From NCBI GenBank assembly GCA_937896305.1, contig CALBND010000136.1, forward strand, positions 1 to 6,026: a stretch of DNA of 6,026 bases, written 5' to 3'. Made by a program: the position numbers and the translations under genes. Positions 1-6,026 of the stretch are shown here, one piece after another (the stretch's first letter is position 1; the number at the start of each line of letters is the position of its first letter). The DNA is from an uncultured Actinomycetes bacterium. GTDB lineage: Bacteria > Actinomycetota > Actinomycetes > S36-B12 > UBA5976. The notes beneath the pieces are model-generated. The model had not been told where the DNA came from. It saw only the letters and a program-made list of their open reading frames with translations, and ran no database searches.

Positions 1-534
1 AACGATTCTTTGTTTTGAACCTTTTCCAAAACGTATTTTAATGAGATCATCATTAACATCAATATCTTCAAGATCAATATTGACTAGTTCACTTATTCTC
101 GCGCCAGTGCCATACAAAAATTCGAATATTAATTTATTTCGCACATCATCAGATTCTGCTGCAGGGATACTTTCAATTAGCTTTATAATGGTGTGGGCAT
201 CAATTGTTTTCGGAAGTCTCATTGCTCTAGAACCAACTTCTAGATATTTTGCAGCATTATCTTTAACAAGATTTTCAAGCATCAAGAACTTGTGCAATCC
301 CCTGACGGAAGCGATCATTCGATTAACTGAAGTTTCAGCACGATTCTTTCGAAACGAGCTTAAAAATTTTTGAATATCTTTTTCTAATACCTTAGTTAGG
401 TCTTGTTGATTAAGGTTCAACCAATTCGCGTAATTATCAAGATCTTTCTTGTAACTAGATAATGTGTTTGCTGCTAAATTTCGTTCCGTAGATAAATGAT
501 TTAAGTAAAGCAGAATCGCTTTATTAATATCCAT
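1..534 (-). CDS. xerD: Tyrosine recombinase XerD, N-terminal 178 residues (3' end outside window)
   Basis: Site-specific tyrosine recombinase. By family knowledge it works with XerC at the chromosomal dif site to resolve chromosome dimers at division. My own translation from the ATG at 534 stays open for 178 codons to base 1, so the C-terminus is missing only because the window ends. Residues 1 to about 90 look like the helical core-binding domain (ERNLAANTLSSYKKDL near 17-32). The catalytic domain starts around residue 108. YGTGARISEL at 141-150 carries the first catalytic Arg (R146), and GKGSKQR at 170-176 carries the beta-hairpin Lys (K171). The His-x-x-Arg, second His and Tyr lie beyond the edge and cannot be checked. 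The ATG shares one base with the ald stop (TAATG). I see no good Shine-Dalgarno at normal spacing (a GGAG lies about 17 nt upstream), so translational coupling to ald is likely. XerD rather than XerC or a phage integrase is chosen from the neighbourhood and the canonical length of the N-terminus. Confidence 0.88.
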   Translation of the reverse strand, partial: MDINKAILLYLNHLSTERNLAANTLSSYKKDLDNYANWLNLNQQDLTKVLEKDIQKFLSSFRKNRAETSVNRMIASVRGLHKFLMLENLVKDNAAKYLEVGSRAMRLPKTIDAHTIIKLIESIPAAESDDVRNKLIFEFLYGTGARISELVNIDLEDIDVNDDLIKIRFGKGSKQRIV

Positions 535-1652
535 TAGGAAACTAGTGTTTTCTCCGGTGCAATATATTCGAGATTGAAAGCATCAGCAACTGCTTTATAA
601 GTTATCTGACCATGATGAGTGTTTAACCCTAGTCTCAAAGATTCATCTTCTCTTAGAGCTTGTTGCCAACCCTTGTTAGCTATTTTCAACGCATATGGCA
701 AAGTCACATTTGTTAAGGCATATGTTGAAGTATTTGGAACAGATCCGGGCATATTTGCCACACAGTAAAAAATTGATTCATGAACTTTATAAGTTGGATC
801 ATCGTGTGTTGTGGCACGAGAATCTTCAAAGCATCCACCTTGATCAATTGCAATATCAACTAGAACTGAACCAGGTTTCATTCTCTTTACTAAATAATTT
901 GAAACTAATTTCGGAGCTTTAGCCCCTGGTACTAATACTGCACCGATGACTAAGTCGGCTTCCAGAACACATCTTTCAATCTCGAAAGCATTAGACATTA
1001 AAACTTCTACTTTGCCATCAAAAATCTGATCTAGTTCTTTTAATCTGTCCACGTTTCTATCAAGAATTGTTACATCAGCTTGTAAACCAACTGCCATAAC
1101 TGCAGCGTGGTATCCAGAAACTCCACCGCCAATTACAACTACTTTGCCTTTTCTAACTCCAGGAACTCCTCCGAGCAACAAACCTCTTCCTCCTTGAAAT
1201 TTCATCAAACTATTAGCACCAACTTGGGTGGCTAGTCGACCTGCTACTTCTGACATCGGAGCAAGCAAAGGCAAGGAGCGATTTTCTAATTCAACTGTTT
1301 CATAAGCAATTGCTGTGGTTCCAGACTTGATTAAAGCTTCTGTACATTCTTTTGATGCGGCAAGATGGAGATATGTAAATAAAATTTGATCTTTTCTCAT
1401 TTTAGAGTATTCAATTGCTATTGGTTCTTTCACTTTCATAATCATTTCGGCTTGTTGCCAAATTTCGTCTGCTGTATCTAAAATTTTAGCTCCAGCGTTT
1501 CTGTATTCCTCGTCACTAATTGCTGAACCGATTCCGGCACTTTTTTCAATAATTACATGATGACCATTTTTAATAAACTCAACAACACCTGATGGCGCAA
1601 GCGCTACCCGGTATTCATTATTTTTAACTTCTTTAGGTATTCCGACTAACAA
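534..1652 (-). CDS. ald: Alanine dehydrogenase
   Basis: NAD-dependent L-alanine dehydrogenase, cytosolic. It catalyses L-alanine + NAD+ + H2O to pyruvate + NH4+ + NADH, reversibly. The 372 residues match the usual family length, and the protein is collinear with the M. tuberculosis enzyme as I recall it. It opens with VGIPKEVKNNEYRVA. The family's substrate and catalytic residues are present: R15, K75 (KVKEP), H96 (YLHLAAS) and D270 (DIAIDQGG). The Rossmann nucleotide site is IGGGVSGYHAA, with GxGxxG at 175-180 and D198 as the acidic residue expected to hold the NAD ribose, which fits NAD rather than NADP use. GAVLVPGAKAPKLVS at 237-251 is another strong family block. The start codon is TTG, supported by an ACGAGG Shine-Dalgarno 7 nt upstream and by the family N-terminus beginning exactly there. 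It follows pyrG after 61 nt and overlaps xerD by one base. Likely roles are alanine use as carbon and nitrogen source, or alanine supply. Nothing looks truncated or foreign. Confidence 0.96.
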   Translation of the reverse strand: MLVGIPKEVKNNEYRVALAPSGVVEFIKNGHHVIIEKSAGIGSAISDEEYRNAGAKILDTADEIWQQAEMIMKVKEPIAIEYSKMRKDQILFTYLHLAASKECTEALIKSGTTAIAYETVELENRSLPLLAPMSEVAGRLATQVGANSLMKFQGGRGLLLGGVPGVRKGKVVVIGGGVSGYHAAVMAVGLQADVTILDRNVDRLKELDQIFDGKVEVLMSNAFEIERCVLEADLVIGAVLVPGAKAPKLVSNYLVKRMKPGSVLVDIAIDQGGCFEDSRATTHDDPTYKVHESIFYCVANMPGSVPNTSTYALTNVTLPYALKIANKGWQQALREDESLRLGLNTHHGQITYKAVADAFNLEYIAPEKTLVS

Positions 1653-1659
1653 TTTATGG

Positions 1660-1665
1660 CCTCGT
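1660..1665 (-). promoter_or_regulatory. Shine-Dalgarno for ald
   Basis: The minus strand reads ACGAGG, with the GAGG core separated by 7 nt (CCATAAA) from the TTG at 1652-1650. Spacing and sequence are good enough to settle the TTG as the ald start, and no ATG or GTG gives a better family N-terminus. Confidence 0.65.
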
Positions 1666-1671
1666 TTTCGA

Positions 1672-1690
1672 TTAATACGACTTTTAATAC
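1672..1690 (-). repeat. Short direct repeat GTATTAA x2 upstream of ald
   Basis: The 61-nt pyrG-ald gap contains GTATTAA twice on the minus strand (1690-1684 and 1678-1672), with starts 12 nt apart. Each copy contains a TATTAA that vaguely resembles a -10 element, and the AT-rich spacing could suit a regulator site or a promoter for ald. No convincing -35 partner is visible: TGAACA at 1716-1711 lies 18 nt upstream of an equally weak TAGTAT. In so AT-rich a gap the repeat may be chance. The rest of the gap shows no terminator hairpin. Confidence 0.25.
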
Positions 1691-1713
1691 TACCTAAATT
1701 CTGTTCCTTTTGT

Positions 1714-3372
1714 TCACCGGGAATCTAAAACAGCCTTAATAAGTCCTGTGAATAAGGGATGTGCCGAGGTAGGACGAGATTTGAATTCAGGGTGGGCTTG
1801 AGTTGCAACATAGTAAGGATGAACTGTTTTATCTAGTTCCACAAATTCTACTAGATTGCCATCAGGTGAAAGGCCAGAAAATATTAAACCCTGTTCACTT
1901 AGTTTGTCTCGGTATTCATTGTTGACTTCATAGCGATGACGATGTCTTTCATGCACTGTGGTTTTACCATAAACTTGGGCCACAATTGAATCTTTGACAA
2001 GATCTGCTTGATAGCTACCCAACCGCATTGTGCCACCCATATCTTTTTTTCCACTAACAACATCTTTTTGTTCATTCATCGTGGCAATAACTGGGTAGGC
2101 TGTATCGGCATCAAATTCTAATGATGAGGCACCAGGCATGCCTGCAACTTCTCTTGCGTATTCAATCACCATGCATTGTAAACCTAAGCAAATACCTAAT
2201 GTAGGAATTTTATTTAATCTTGCGTATGTTAGTGCCCCTAATTTTCCTTCAATGCCTCTAACTCCAAAACCTCCAGGAATTAAAACTGCATCAACATCTA
2301 CTAAAGCTTTTTTCGCTCCATCTGGTGTTGCACAATCATCAGAAGCTACCCATTTTATTGTGACTTTAGAATTATTTGCAAAACCACCAGCTCTTAAAGC
2401 TTCTGAGACTGAAAGGTAAGCATCGGGTAGATCTACATATTTTCCAACCAAACCAACTGTTACCTGATGGGCAGGTTTATGCACTCTTTCCAGTAGGGCA
2501 TCCCAGCTTTTCCAATTAACATCTCTAAATGGCAAACCTAATCTGCGAATAACGAATGCATCTAATCCTTCGCGGTGTAAAACTCTTGGGATGTCATAAA
2601 TACTTGGTGCATCAACGGCTGCTACAACTCCCTCTTGATCAACATCACACATTAATGAAATCTTTTTCTTAATATTATCTGGCACGAAACGATCAGATCT
2701 CAAAACAATTGCATCTGGTTGTAAACCAATACTTCGCATTGTGGCCACACTATGTTGGGTTGGTTTTGTTTTTTGTTCACCAGATGGACCAATGTAGGGC
2801 AATAAACTTACGTGTAAAAAGAAAGTATTTTCTCTGCCTATCTCATGTCTTATTTGTCTAACCGATTCTAAAAATGGTAGTGATTCGATATCTCCAACAG
2901 TGCCACCAATTTCAGTAATCACCACATCCACATCAGCTGTTGCCATTGAACGGATACGACCTTTTATTTCGTTTGTGATGTGTGGAATAACTTGAACTGT
3001 GTCACCTAAATATTCGCCTCGTCTTTCTCGTGCGATAACTGTTGAATAAACTTGACCTGTTGTTACGTTGGCAGATTTAGATAATTCAACGTCCAAAAAT
3101 CTTTCATAATGGCCAACATCTAGATCGGTTTCGCCGCCATCTTCGGTCACAAACACTTCACCGTGTTGAAAGGGATTCATGGTACCTGGATCAACATTTA
3201 AATATGGATCTAATTTTTGCATTGTAACTTTTAAACCTCTGGAAACTAAAAGATTTCCTAGAGAAGAAGCAGTTAAACCTTTACCAAGAGATGAGGCAAC
3301 ACCACCGGTTACGAAAATGTGTTTGACACTACCTGCTGGCAATTTGACCTCCGTGGATTTTTGCTGGTTCAA
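1714..3372 (-). CDS. pyrG: CTP synthase (glutamine-hydrolysing)
   Basis: Last step of de novo CTP synthesis: UTP + ATP + glutamine to CTP + ADP + Pi + glutamate. It is a cytosolic tetramer, allosterically controlled by GTP and CTP in the family. The synthetase domain (about 15-285) shows VTGGVASSLGKG at 21-32 with ATP-site K31, KLDPYLNVDPGTMNP at 53-67, D85 and E154 equivalent to the Mg-binding Asp and Glu of E. coli PyrG, and EIGGTVGDIES at 154-164. The class-I glutaminase domain (about 303-552) shows PGGFGVRG at 366-373, the nucleophile C395 in GICLGLQC, and H527/E529 in QAHPEFKSRP. All catalytic residues are intact. The outer TTG gives 552 residues. A second in-frame TTG at 3342 (codon 11), directly preceded by GGAGGT, would give 542 and fits the short leader of the mycobacterial homologue better, so the true start may be 3342. 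The gene follows recN closely and is probably cotranscribed with it. Confidence 0.97.
   Translation of the reverse strand: MNQQKSTEVKLPAGSVKHIFVTGGVASSLGKGLTASSLGNLLVSRGLKVTMQKLDPYLNVDPGTMNPFQHGEVFVTEDGGETDLDVGHYERFLDVELSKSANVTTGQVYSTVIARERRGEYLGDTVQVIPHITNEIKGRIRSMATADVDVVITEIGGTVGDIESLPFLESVRQIRHEIGRENTFFLHVSLLPYIGPSGEQKTKPTQHSVATMRSIGLQPDAIVLRSDRFVPDNIKKKISLMCDVDQEGVVAAVDAPSIYDIPRVLHREGLDAFVIRRLGLPFRDVNWKSWDALLERVHKPAHQVTVGLVGKYVDLPDAYLSVSEALRAGGFANNSKVTIKWVASDDCATPDGAKKALVDVDAVLIPGGFGVRGIEGKLGALTYARLNKIPTLGICLGLQCMVIEYAREVAGMPGASSLEFDADTAYPVIATMNEQKDVVSGKKDMGGTMRLGSYQADLVKDSIVAQVYGKTTVHERHRHRYEVNNEYRDKLSEQGLIFSGLSPDGNLVEFVELDKTVHPYYVATQAHPEFKSRPTSAHPLFTGLIKAVLDSR
3347..3352 (-). promoter_or_regulatory. 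Consensus Shine-Dalgarno inside the annotated pyrG 5' end
   Basis: The minus strand reads GGAGGT, 4 nt (CAAA) before the in-frame TTG at 3342-3340 (5 nt counted from GGAGG). It is the strongest ribosome-binding sequence at any gene start in the window. The competing outer TTG at 3372 has only AAAGG (3386-3382), 9 nt away and partly inside a hairpin. This argues that PyrG translation begins at 3342, with spacing at the short end of normal. Confidence 0.55.
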
Positions 3373-3383
3373 AATGTTGAACC
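3366..3383 (-). promoter_or_regulatory. Hairpin over the outer pyrG TTG start
   Basis: On the minus strand GGTTCAA (3383-3377) and TTGAACC (3372-3366) form a perfect 7-bp inverted repeat with a 4-nt loop, CATT. The TTG that opens the longest pyrG reading frame is the first triplet of the 3' arm, and the GG of the AAAGG ribosome-site candidate lies in the 5' arm. Folded, it would hide both. No U-tract follows, so it is not an intrinsic terminator. The inverted repeat is seen directly; a role in translation control is inference. Confidence 0.4.
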
Positions 3384-3386
3384 TTT

Positions 3387-3399
3387 ATCCCCACGGGAT
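3387..3399 (-). promoter_or_regulatory. Small hairpin in the recN-pyrG gap
   Basis: On the minus strand ATCCC-GTG-GGGAT is a perfect 5-bp stem with a 3-nt loop, just after the tandem recN stops (TAATAA at 3411-3406) and 3 nt before the next hairpin. It is short and lacks a U-tract. It could be a minor RNA structure or processing point, or chance. Confidence 0.25.
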
Positions 3400-3408
3400 T
3401 ACATCTTA

Positions 3409-5145
3409 TTACGAGTTACTTACAGAAAGTTCGATGAGTTCCCTAGCGTGTTCTAGAGCTGAACTAGATTCCTCTAACCCGGCCATCATTCTGGCGATTT
3501 CACTGATTCTGGTTTCCTGGTCTAGATCAATCACTGTTGAGGTCGTGACATTTCCTGAGGCACTTTTTTCGACTTTGAAGTGTTTGTCTGCGAATGCTGC
3601 TACTTGTGGCAAGTGGGTTACAACCACAATTTGATGGTTTTTTGCTAGCGCTTTCAATCTTTTTCCAACTTCAATTGCTGCTGAGCCACCTATTCCTGCA
3701 TCAACTTCGTCAAAGATCATGGTTTTTGGTGAAGCGTTTTTGGAAAATACCAATTCGATAGCCAACATTATTCTTGACATTTCACCACCACTGGCTACTT
3801 TGCTAATAGGTTTGAGCATCTGACCAGGATTAGCACTGAATTCAAAAGATATCTTGTCAACCCCATAATTATCGTATTCATATTTAATTTTTTTGCCAGA
3901 CAAATTGATATCTAAACCATTTTCGGTTTCTTCATTCTCAATTTTTACCTTGAATTGCGCATTGGGGATAGATAAGGCTTGTAATTCTTTTACGATTTGT
4001 TGGGAGATATCTTGCGCATGTTGTAGACGTAATTCGTGAATGATTTGGGCGTCTTTGGACATATTGTTTTTAAGCTCTGTTTGCTTTGCTTCAAGATTTT
4101 TTATGGCTTGAGGAATATCGGTGACTAGTTCTAGTTCCTTCTTGAATTCACCTATTTTGTTTATGGCATCTTTTGAGGTAGGACCATATTTGATTAATAA
4201 TTTTTTTAAGAGTGCTCTTCTTGACTCTAAAAGATCTATTGTGGCTGGATCTCGATCAAGAGATGTTAGATCACGGTTAATATCTCGAGCTAAATTAGAT
4301 AAGTCTTCTTCAACGCCTAGTAATTGATTTTTTAAGGTATTGATGCGATCACTTTTCTGAGCAGAGGAATCCAATGCTTTACGGGCCTTAATTACCTGGT
4401 TGACTACCCCACCTAAGCCATCATCTATTCCATTGAGGACTTGATCTGCTTGGGCTAGCGATTCATAAATATCTTCACTATTATTGATCAAATTTATGCG
4501 TTCGTTAATCGTTATTTCTTCATCTATTTCAATATTGGCTTCTGCTAACTCTTTTATTGATTCATTTAAAATAGTAATTCTTTGTTCATTTTCTGAACCT
4601 TTTTGTTTAAGTTCATGCAATTGCTTTGATAGGTCGTTGAAGTCTTTAAAATATTTCTGGTAACTTTCCAAAGGTATGTGAAGTGATTTTCCAATATATT
4701 CATCAAGTAAGTCTCTTTGAAAACTTGATTTATTTAATAAAGCTTGGTCACCTTGACCATGAATGGTCACTAAATCTTGTGTGATTTCATCCAGAGCAGA
4801 ACTTGGAATTGTTCTGCCACCTAAAATGATTTTGCCTCGTCCTTCGTTGACTAAGGTTCGACTTAATTGCACACCTCCATCTTCAATCTCAATATCTAAT
4901 TCGTTTAGACGTTCAATATTTTTGTTATTCGGATCTATTAACAGAAAGGCCTCAACGTTGGCACTTTTCTCGTTACTTCTTATATAGCCATTATCAACTT
5001 TGTCGCCACAAATCATTTGAAATGCGGTCGAAATCATGGTTTTTCCGGCACCAGTTTCCCCAGTTAAAACTGTAAAACCTTTTGCTAATTCTAAAGAGAC
5101 TTCCTCAATAACCCCAATATTTTTTATTCGTAAATCGTTAATCAT
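3409..5145 (-). CDS. recN: DNA repair protein RecN (SMC-like ATPase)
   Basis: SMC-family ATPase recruited early to DNA double-strand breaks. By family knowledge it works with RecA-mediated recombination and helps hold DNA ends or sister chromatids. Its 578 residues suit the family (about 550-590). The N-terminal ATPase half contains Walker A GETGAGKT at 29-36 and the family's HGQ at 129-131 (HGQGDQALL). A charged Leu/Glu/Lys-rich region from roughly 155 to 390 is the coiled-coil arm, broken in the middle as usual. The C-terminal half contains the ABC signature ASGGEMSR at 451-458, Walker B TMIFDEVD at 475-482 with catalytic E480, the D-loop region AGIGG, switch H511 in VVTHLPQVAA, and the RecN-typical RISEIARMMAG at 546-556. 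The ATG overlaps the nadK stop (ATGA) and I see no Shine-Dalgarno in the A-rich upstream sequence, so coupled translation is likely. Tandem stops (TAATAA) end it. nadK-recN adjacency is typical of actinobacteria. Confidence 0.96.
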   Translation of the reverse strand: MINDLRIKNIGVIEEVSLELAKGFTVLTGETGAGKTMISTAFQMICGDKVDNGYIRSNEKSANVEAFLLIDPNNKNIERLNELDIEIEDGGVQLSRTLVNEGRGKIILGGRTIPSSALDEITQDLVTIHGQGDQALLNKSSFQRDLLDEYIGKSLHIPLESYQKYFKDFNDLSKQLHELKQKGSENEQRITILNESIKELAEANIEIDEEITINERINLINNSEDIYESLAQADQVLNGIDDGLGGVVNQVIKARKALDSSAQKSDRINTLKNQLLGVEEDLSNLARDINRDLTSLDRDPATIDLLESRRALLKKLLIKYGPTSKDAINKIGEFKKELELVTDIPQAIKNLEAKQTELKNNMSKDAQIIHELRLQHAQDISQQIVKELQALSIPNAQFKVKIENEETENGLDINLSGKKIKYEYDNYGVDKISFEFSANPGQMLKPISKVASGGEMSRIMLAIELVFSKNASPKTMIFDEVDAGIGGSAAIEVGKRLKALAKNHQIVVVTHLPQVAAFADKHFKVEKSASGNVTTSTVIDLDQETRISEIARMMAGLEESSSALEHARELIELSVSNS

Positions 5146-6026
5146 TTATTTTTATTTTTGCCGCGCCAGCCTTCAACTGGCAGTTCAAATTTATTAACTA
5201 ATCTTTTAGTAAAGGAAGTATTATCTAATCTAGCTAGTCTAATTCTGGATGCTGATTGTCTAATTTCAATTCTCATTCCAGGAGACAGATCAAATGATCT
5301 TCGGCCATCTGCTGTTAAGTGACCTTTTGATCCATCAGCTGGTATTTCAAATGCAATTTTTGCATCTGGTGAAACAACTAAAGGTTTGGCAAATAAGGCA
5401 TGAGCACTAATTGGTACAACAACCATTGCTTCCACACTTGGCCAAATAACGGGACCTCCAGCACTAAAAGCGTAAGCTGTCGAACCAGTTGGGGTGGCAC
5501 AAATTATTCCATCTCCCCAAAGTCTAGATACTGGTTGAGAATCGATTTCCAAAATCACATCAAACATGTGTCCTGGGATATCTTTTTCAATGGAGACATC
5601 ATTTAAAGCAAATGATTCAAAAACAATATTGTTATCTCTTAATACTTTAAAATCTAGAGTTAAACGTTCTTCTTCTGACCAAGATTTTTCAATTATTGAC
5701 TTAATAACATCATCTAAGTGTTCAACTTCAGCTTCTGCTAAAAATCCAACATGACCCAAATTTATGCCCAAGACTGGAATGTTCTTTTCTCTAGTTATTT
5801 CCACAGCTCTTAAAATTGAGCCATCTCCCCCAAAAACCAAACAAAGATTAGGTTTTATAGAGTTAGTAAAAACTTTGATATCTAAATCATGCTTTTTCAA
5901 CAAATCAATATCAGTTTGCGGTCCACAAAGTTCAATATTTGCTTGCACTAGTTTTTTACAAAAATCTGCTGCCACAATTTGGGCATTCGAGCTATTATTG
6001 TGCACTAAAACTAAAATATTAGTTGC
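5142..6026 (-). CDS. nadK: NAD kinase, 5' end outside window
   Basis: Phosphorylates NAD+ to NADP+ using ATP (or polyphosphate in some actinobacterial enzymes); cytosolic. The frame is open to the window edge, giving 294 residues. Numbering from the edge, the visible start ATNILVLVHN is the expected first beta-strand of the family, so the real start lies beyond 6026. The in-frame GTG at 6005-6003 is internal and would cut this strand. Motifs: GGDGSILRA at 66-74 (GGDG nucleotide-binding and catalytic Asp), NLGHVGFLAE at 89-98, ALNDVSIEK at 140-148 (the NE motif, with Asp in place of the more usual Glu), the NAD-site block ATPTGSTAYAFSAGG at 177-191, and DGRRSFDLSPG near 240-250. The tail KFELPVEGWRG resembles actinobacterial NadK. 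The TGA stop overlaps the recN ATG by 4 nt. In related actinobacteria the gene just upstream is usually tlyA, which would lie to the right of this window. Confidence 0.95.
   Translation of the reverse strand, partial: ATNILVLVHNNSSNAQIVAADFCKKLVQANIELCGPQTDIDLLKKHDLDIKVFTNSIKPNLCLVFGGDGSILRAVEITREKNIPVLGINLGHVGFLAEAEVEHLDDVIKSIIEKSWSEEERLTLDFKVLRDNNIVFESFALNDVSIEKDIPGHMFDVILEIDSQPVSRLWGDGIICATPTGSTAYAFSAGGPVIWPSVEAMVVVPISAHALFAKPLVVSPDAKIAFEIPADGSKGHLTADGRRSFDLSPGMRIEIRQSASRIRLARLDNTSFTKRLVNKFELPVEGWRGKNKNK

Noticed and set aside
41..373. Plus-strand open frame of 110 codons at the left end
   Set aside because: It is antisense to the xerD frame, which carries the recombinase motifs including R146 and K171. 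The Ser/Leu-rich product is typical of a shadow.
1..534. Phage or integron integrase marking a mobile element
   Set aside because: The recombinase has standard XerD architecture, sits in the conserved actinobacterial housekeeping neighbourhood, and has no att-like repeats, tRNA or cargo genes nearby.
695..922. Plus-strand open frames inside ald, and similar ones inside pyrG, recN and nadK (2138-2419, 4121-4327, 4763-4987, 5400-5606, 5566-5754)
   Set aside because: All are short, lie wholly antisense to well-conserved genes, and show no ribosome site or recognisable domain.
1653..1713. Sigma-70-type promoter for ald
   Set aside because: Only weak 4-of-6 matches (TGAACA and TAGTAT, 18 nt apart) were found, which is no better than expected in AT-rich DNA.
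3366..3399. Intrinsic terminator between recN and pyrG
   Set aside because: Hairpins are present but neither is followed by a U-tract on either strand, and the stems are short.
3179..3634. Plus-strand open frame of 151 codons spanning the recN-pyrG junction
   Set aside because: It lies opposite intact, motif-complete pyrG and recN, has no recognisable protein motif, and its length is explained by antisense shadowing of coding DNA.
1..6026. Novel defence system, CRISPR array, retron, toxin-antitoxin pair or other undescribed system
   Set aside because: Essentially all sequence is covered by five recognisable housekeeping genes. Gaps are 61 nt or shorter, and I saw no repeat arrays, structured RNA of notable size or unknown open frames.

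Overview
The window is an ordinary, densely packed housekeeping segment from what looks like a streamlined low-GC actinobacterium. Every supported gene lies on the minus strand. In transcription order (right to left) they are nadK (5' end outside the window), recN, pyrG, ald and xerD (3' end outside the window). The order nadK-recN-...-pyrG-...-xerD is a known actinobacterial neighbourhood. The PyrG and Ald sequences, and the NadK C-terminal tail (LVNKFELPVEGWRG), resemble mycobacterial and streptomycete proteins as I recall them. Base composition is low for that phylum: lines I sampled ranged from about 28 to 47% G+C, mostly in the 30s. Low GC with almost no intergenic DNA suggests a small-genome aquatic lineage such as the freshwater acI/Nanopelagicales or marine Actinomarinales type. 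That placement is inference and was not tested.

Layout: nadK and recN overlap by 4 nt (ATGA). A 36-nt gap separates recN from pyrG if pyrG starts at its outermost TTG. That gap and the first codons of pyrG contain two adjacent small inverted repeats, and the second one buries the outer TTG start. A 61-nt gap separates pyrG from ald and holds a Shine-Dalgarno sequence for a TTG start plus a short direct repeat. ald and xerD overlap by one base (TAATG). No stretch longer than 61 nt lacks a gene. I see no tRNA, rRNA, mobile element, CRISPR array or convincing intrinsic terminator.

How the genes fit together: NadK makes NADP+, PyrG makes CTP, and Ald interconverts L-alanine with pyruvate and ammonium using NAD(H). 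RecN (double-strand-break repair) and XerD (chromosome dimer resolution) maintain the chromosome. The tight spacing on one strand suggests a single transcription unit or a few overlapping ones, but the proteins do not form one pathway.

I did not find a previously undescribed system. The points most worth checking are the start codon and leader hairpins of pyrG, the compaction of the locus compared with other actinobacteria (no genes between recN and pyrG; ald between pyrG and xerD), and the incomplete 5' end of nadK, where an internal GTG could be mistaken for the start.
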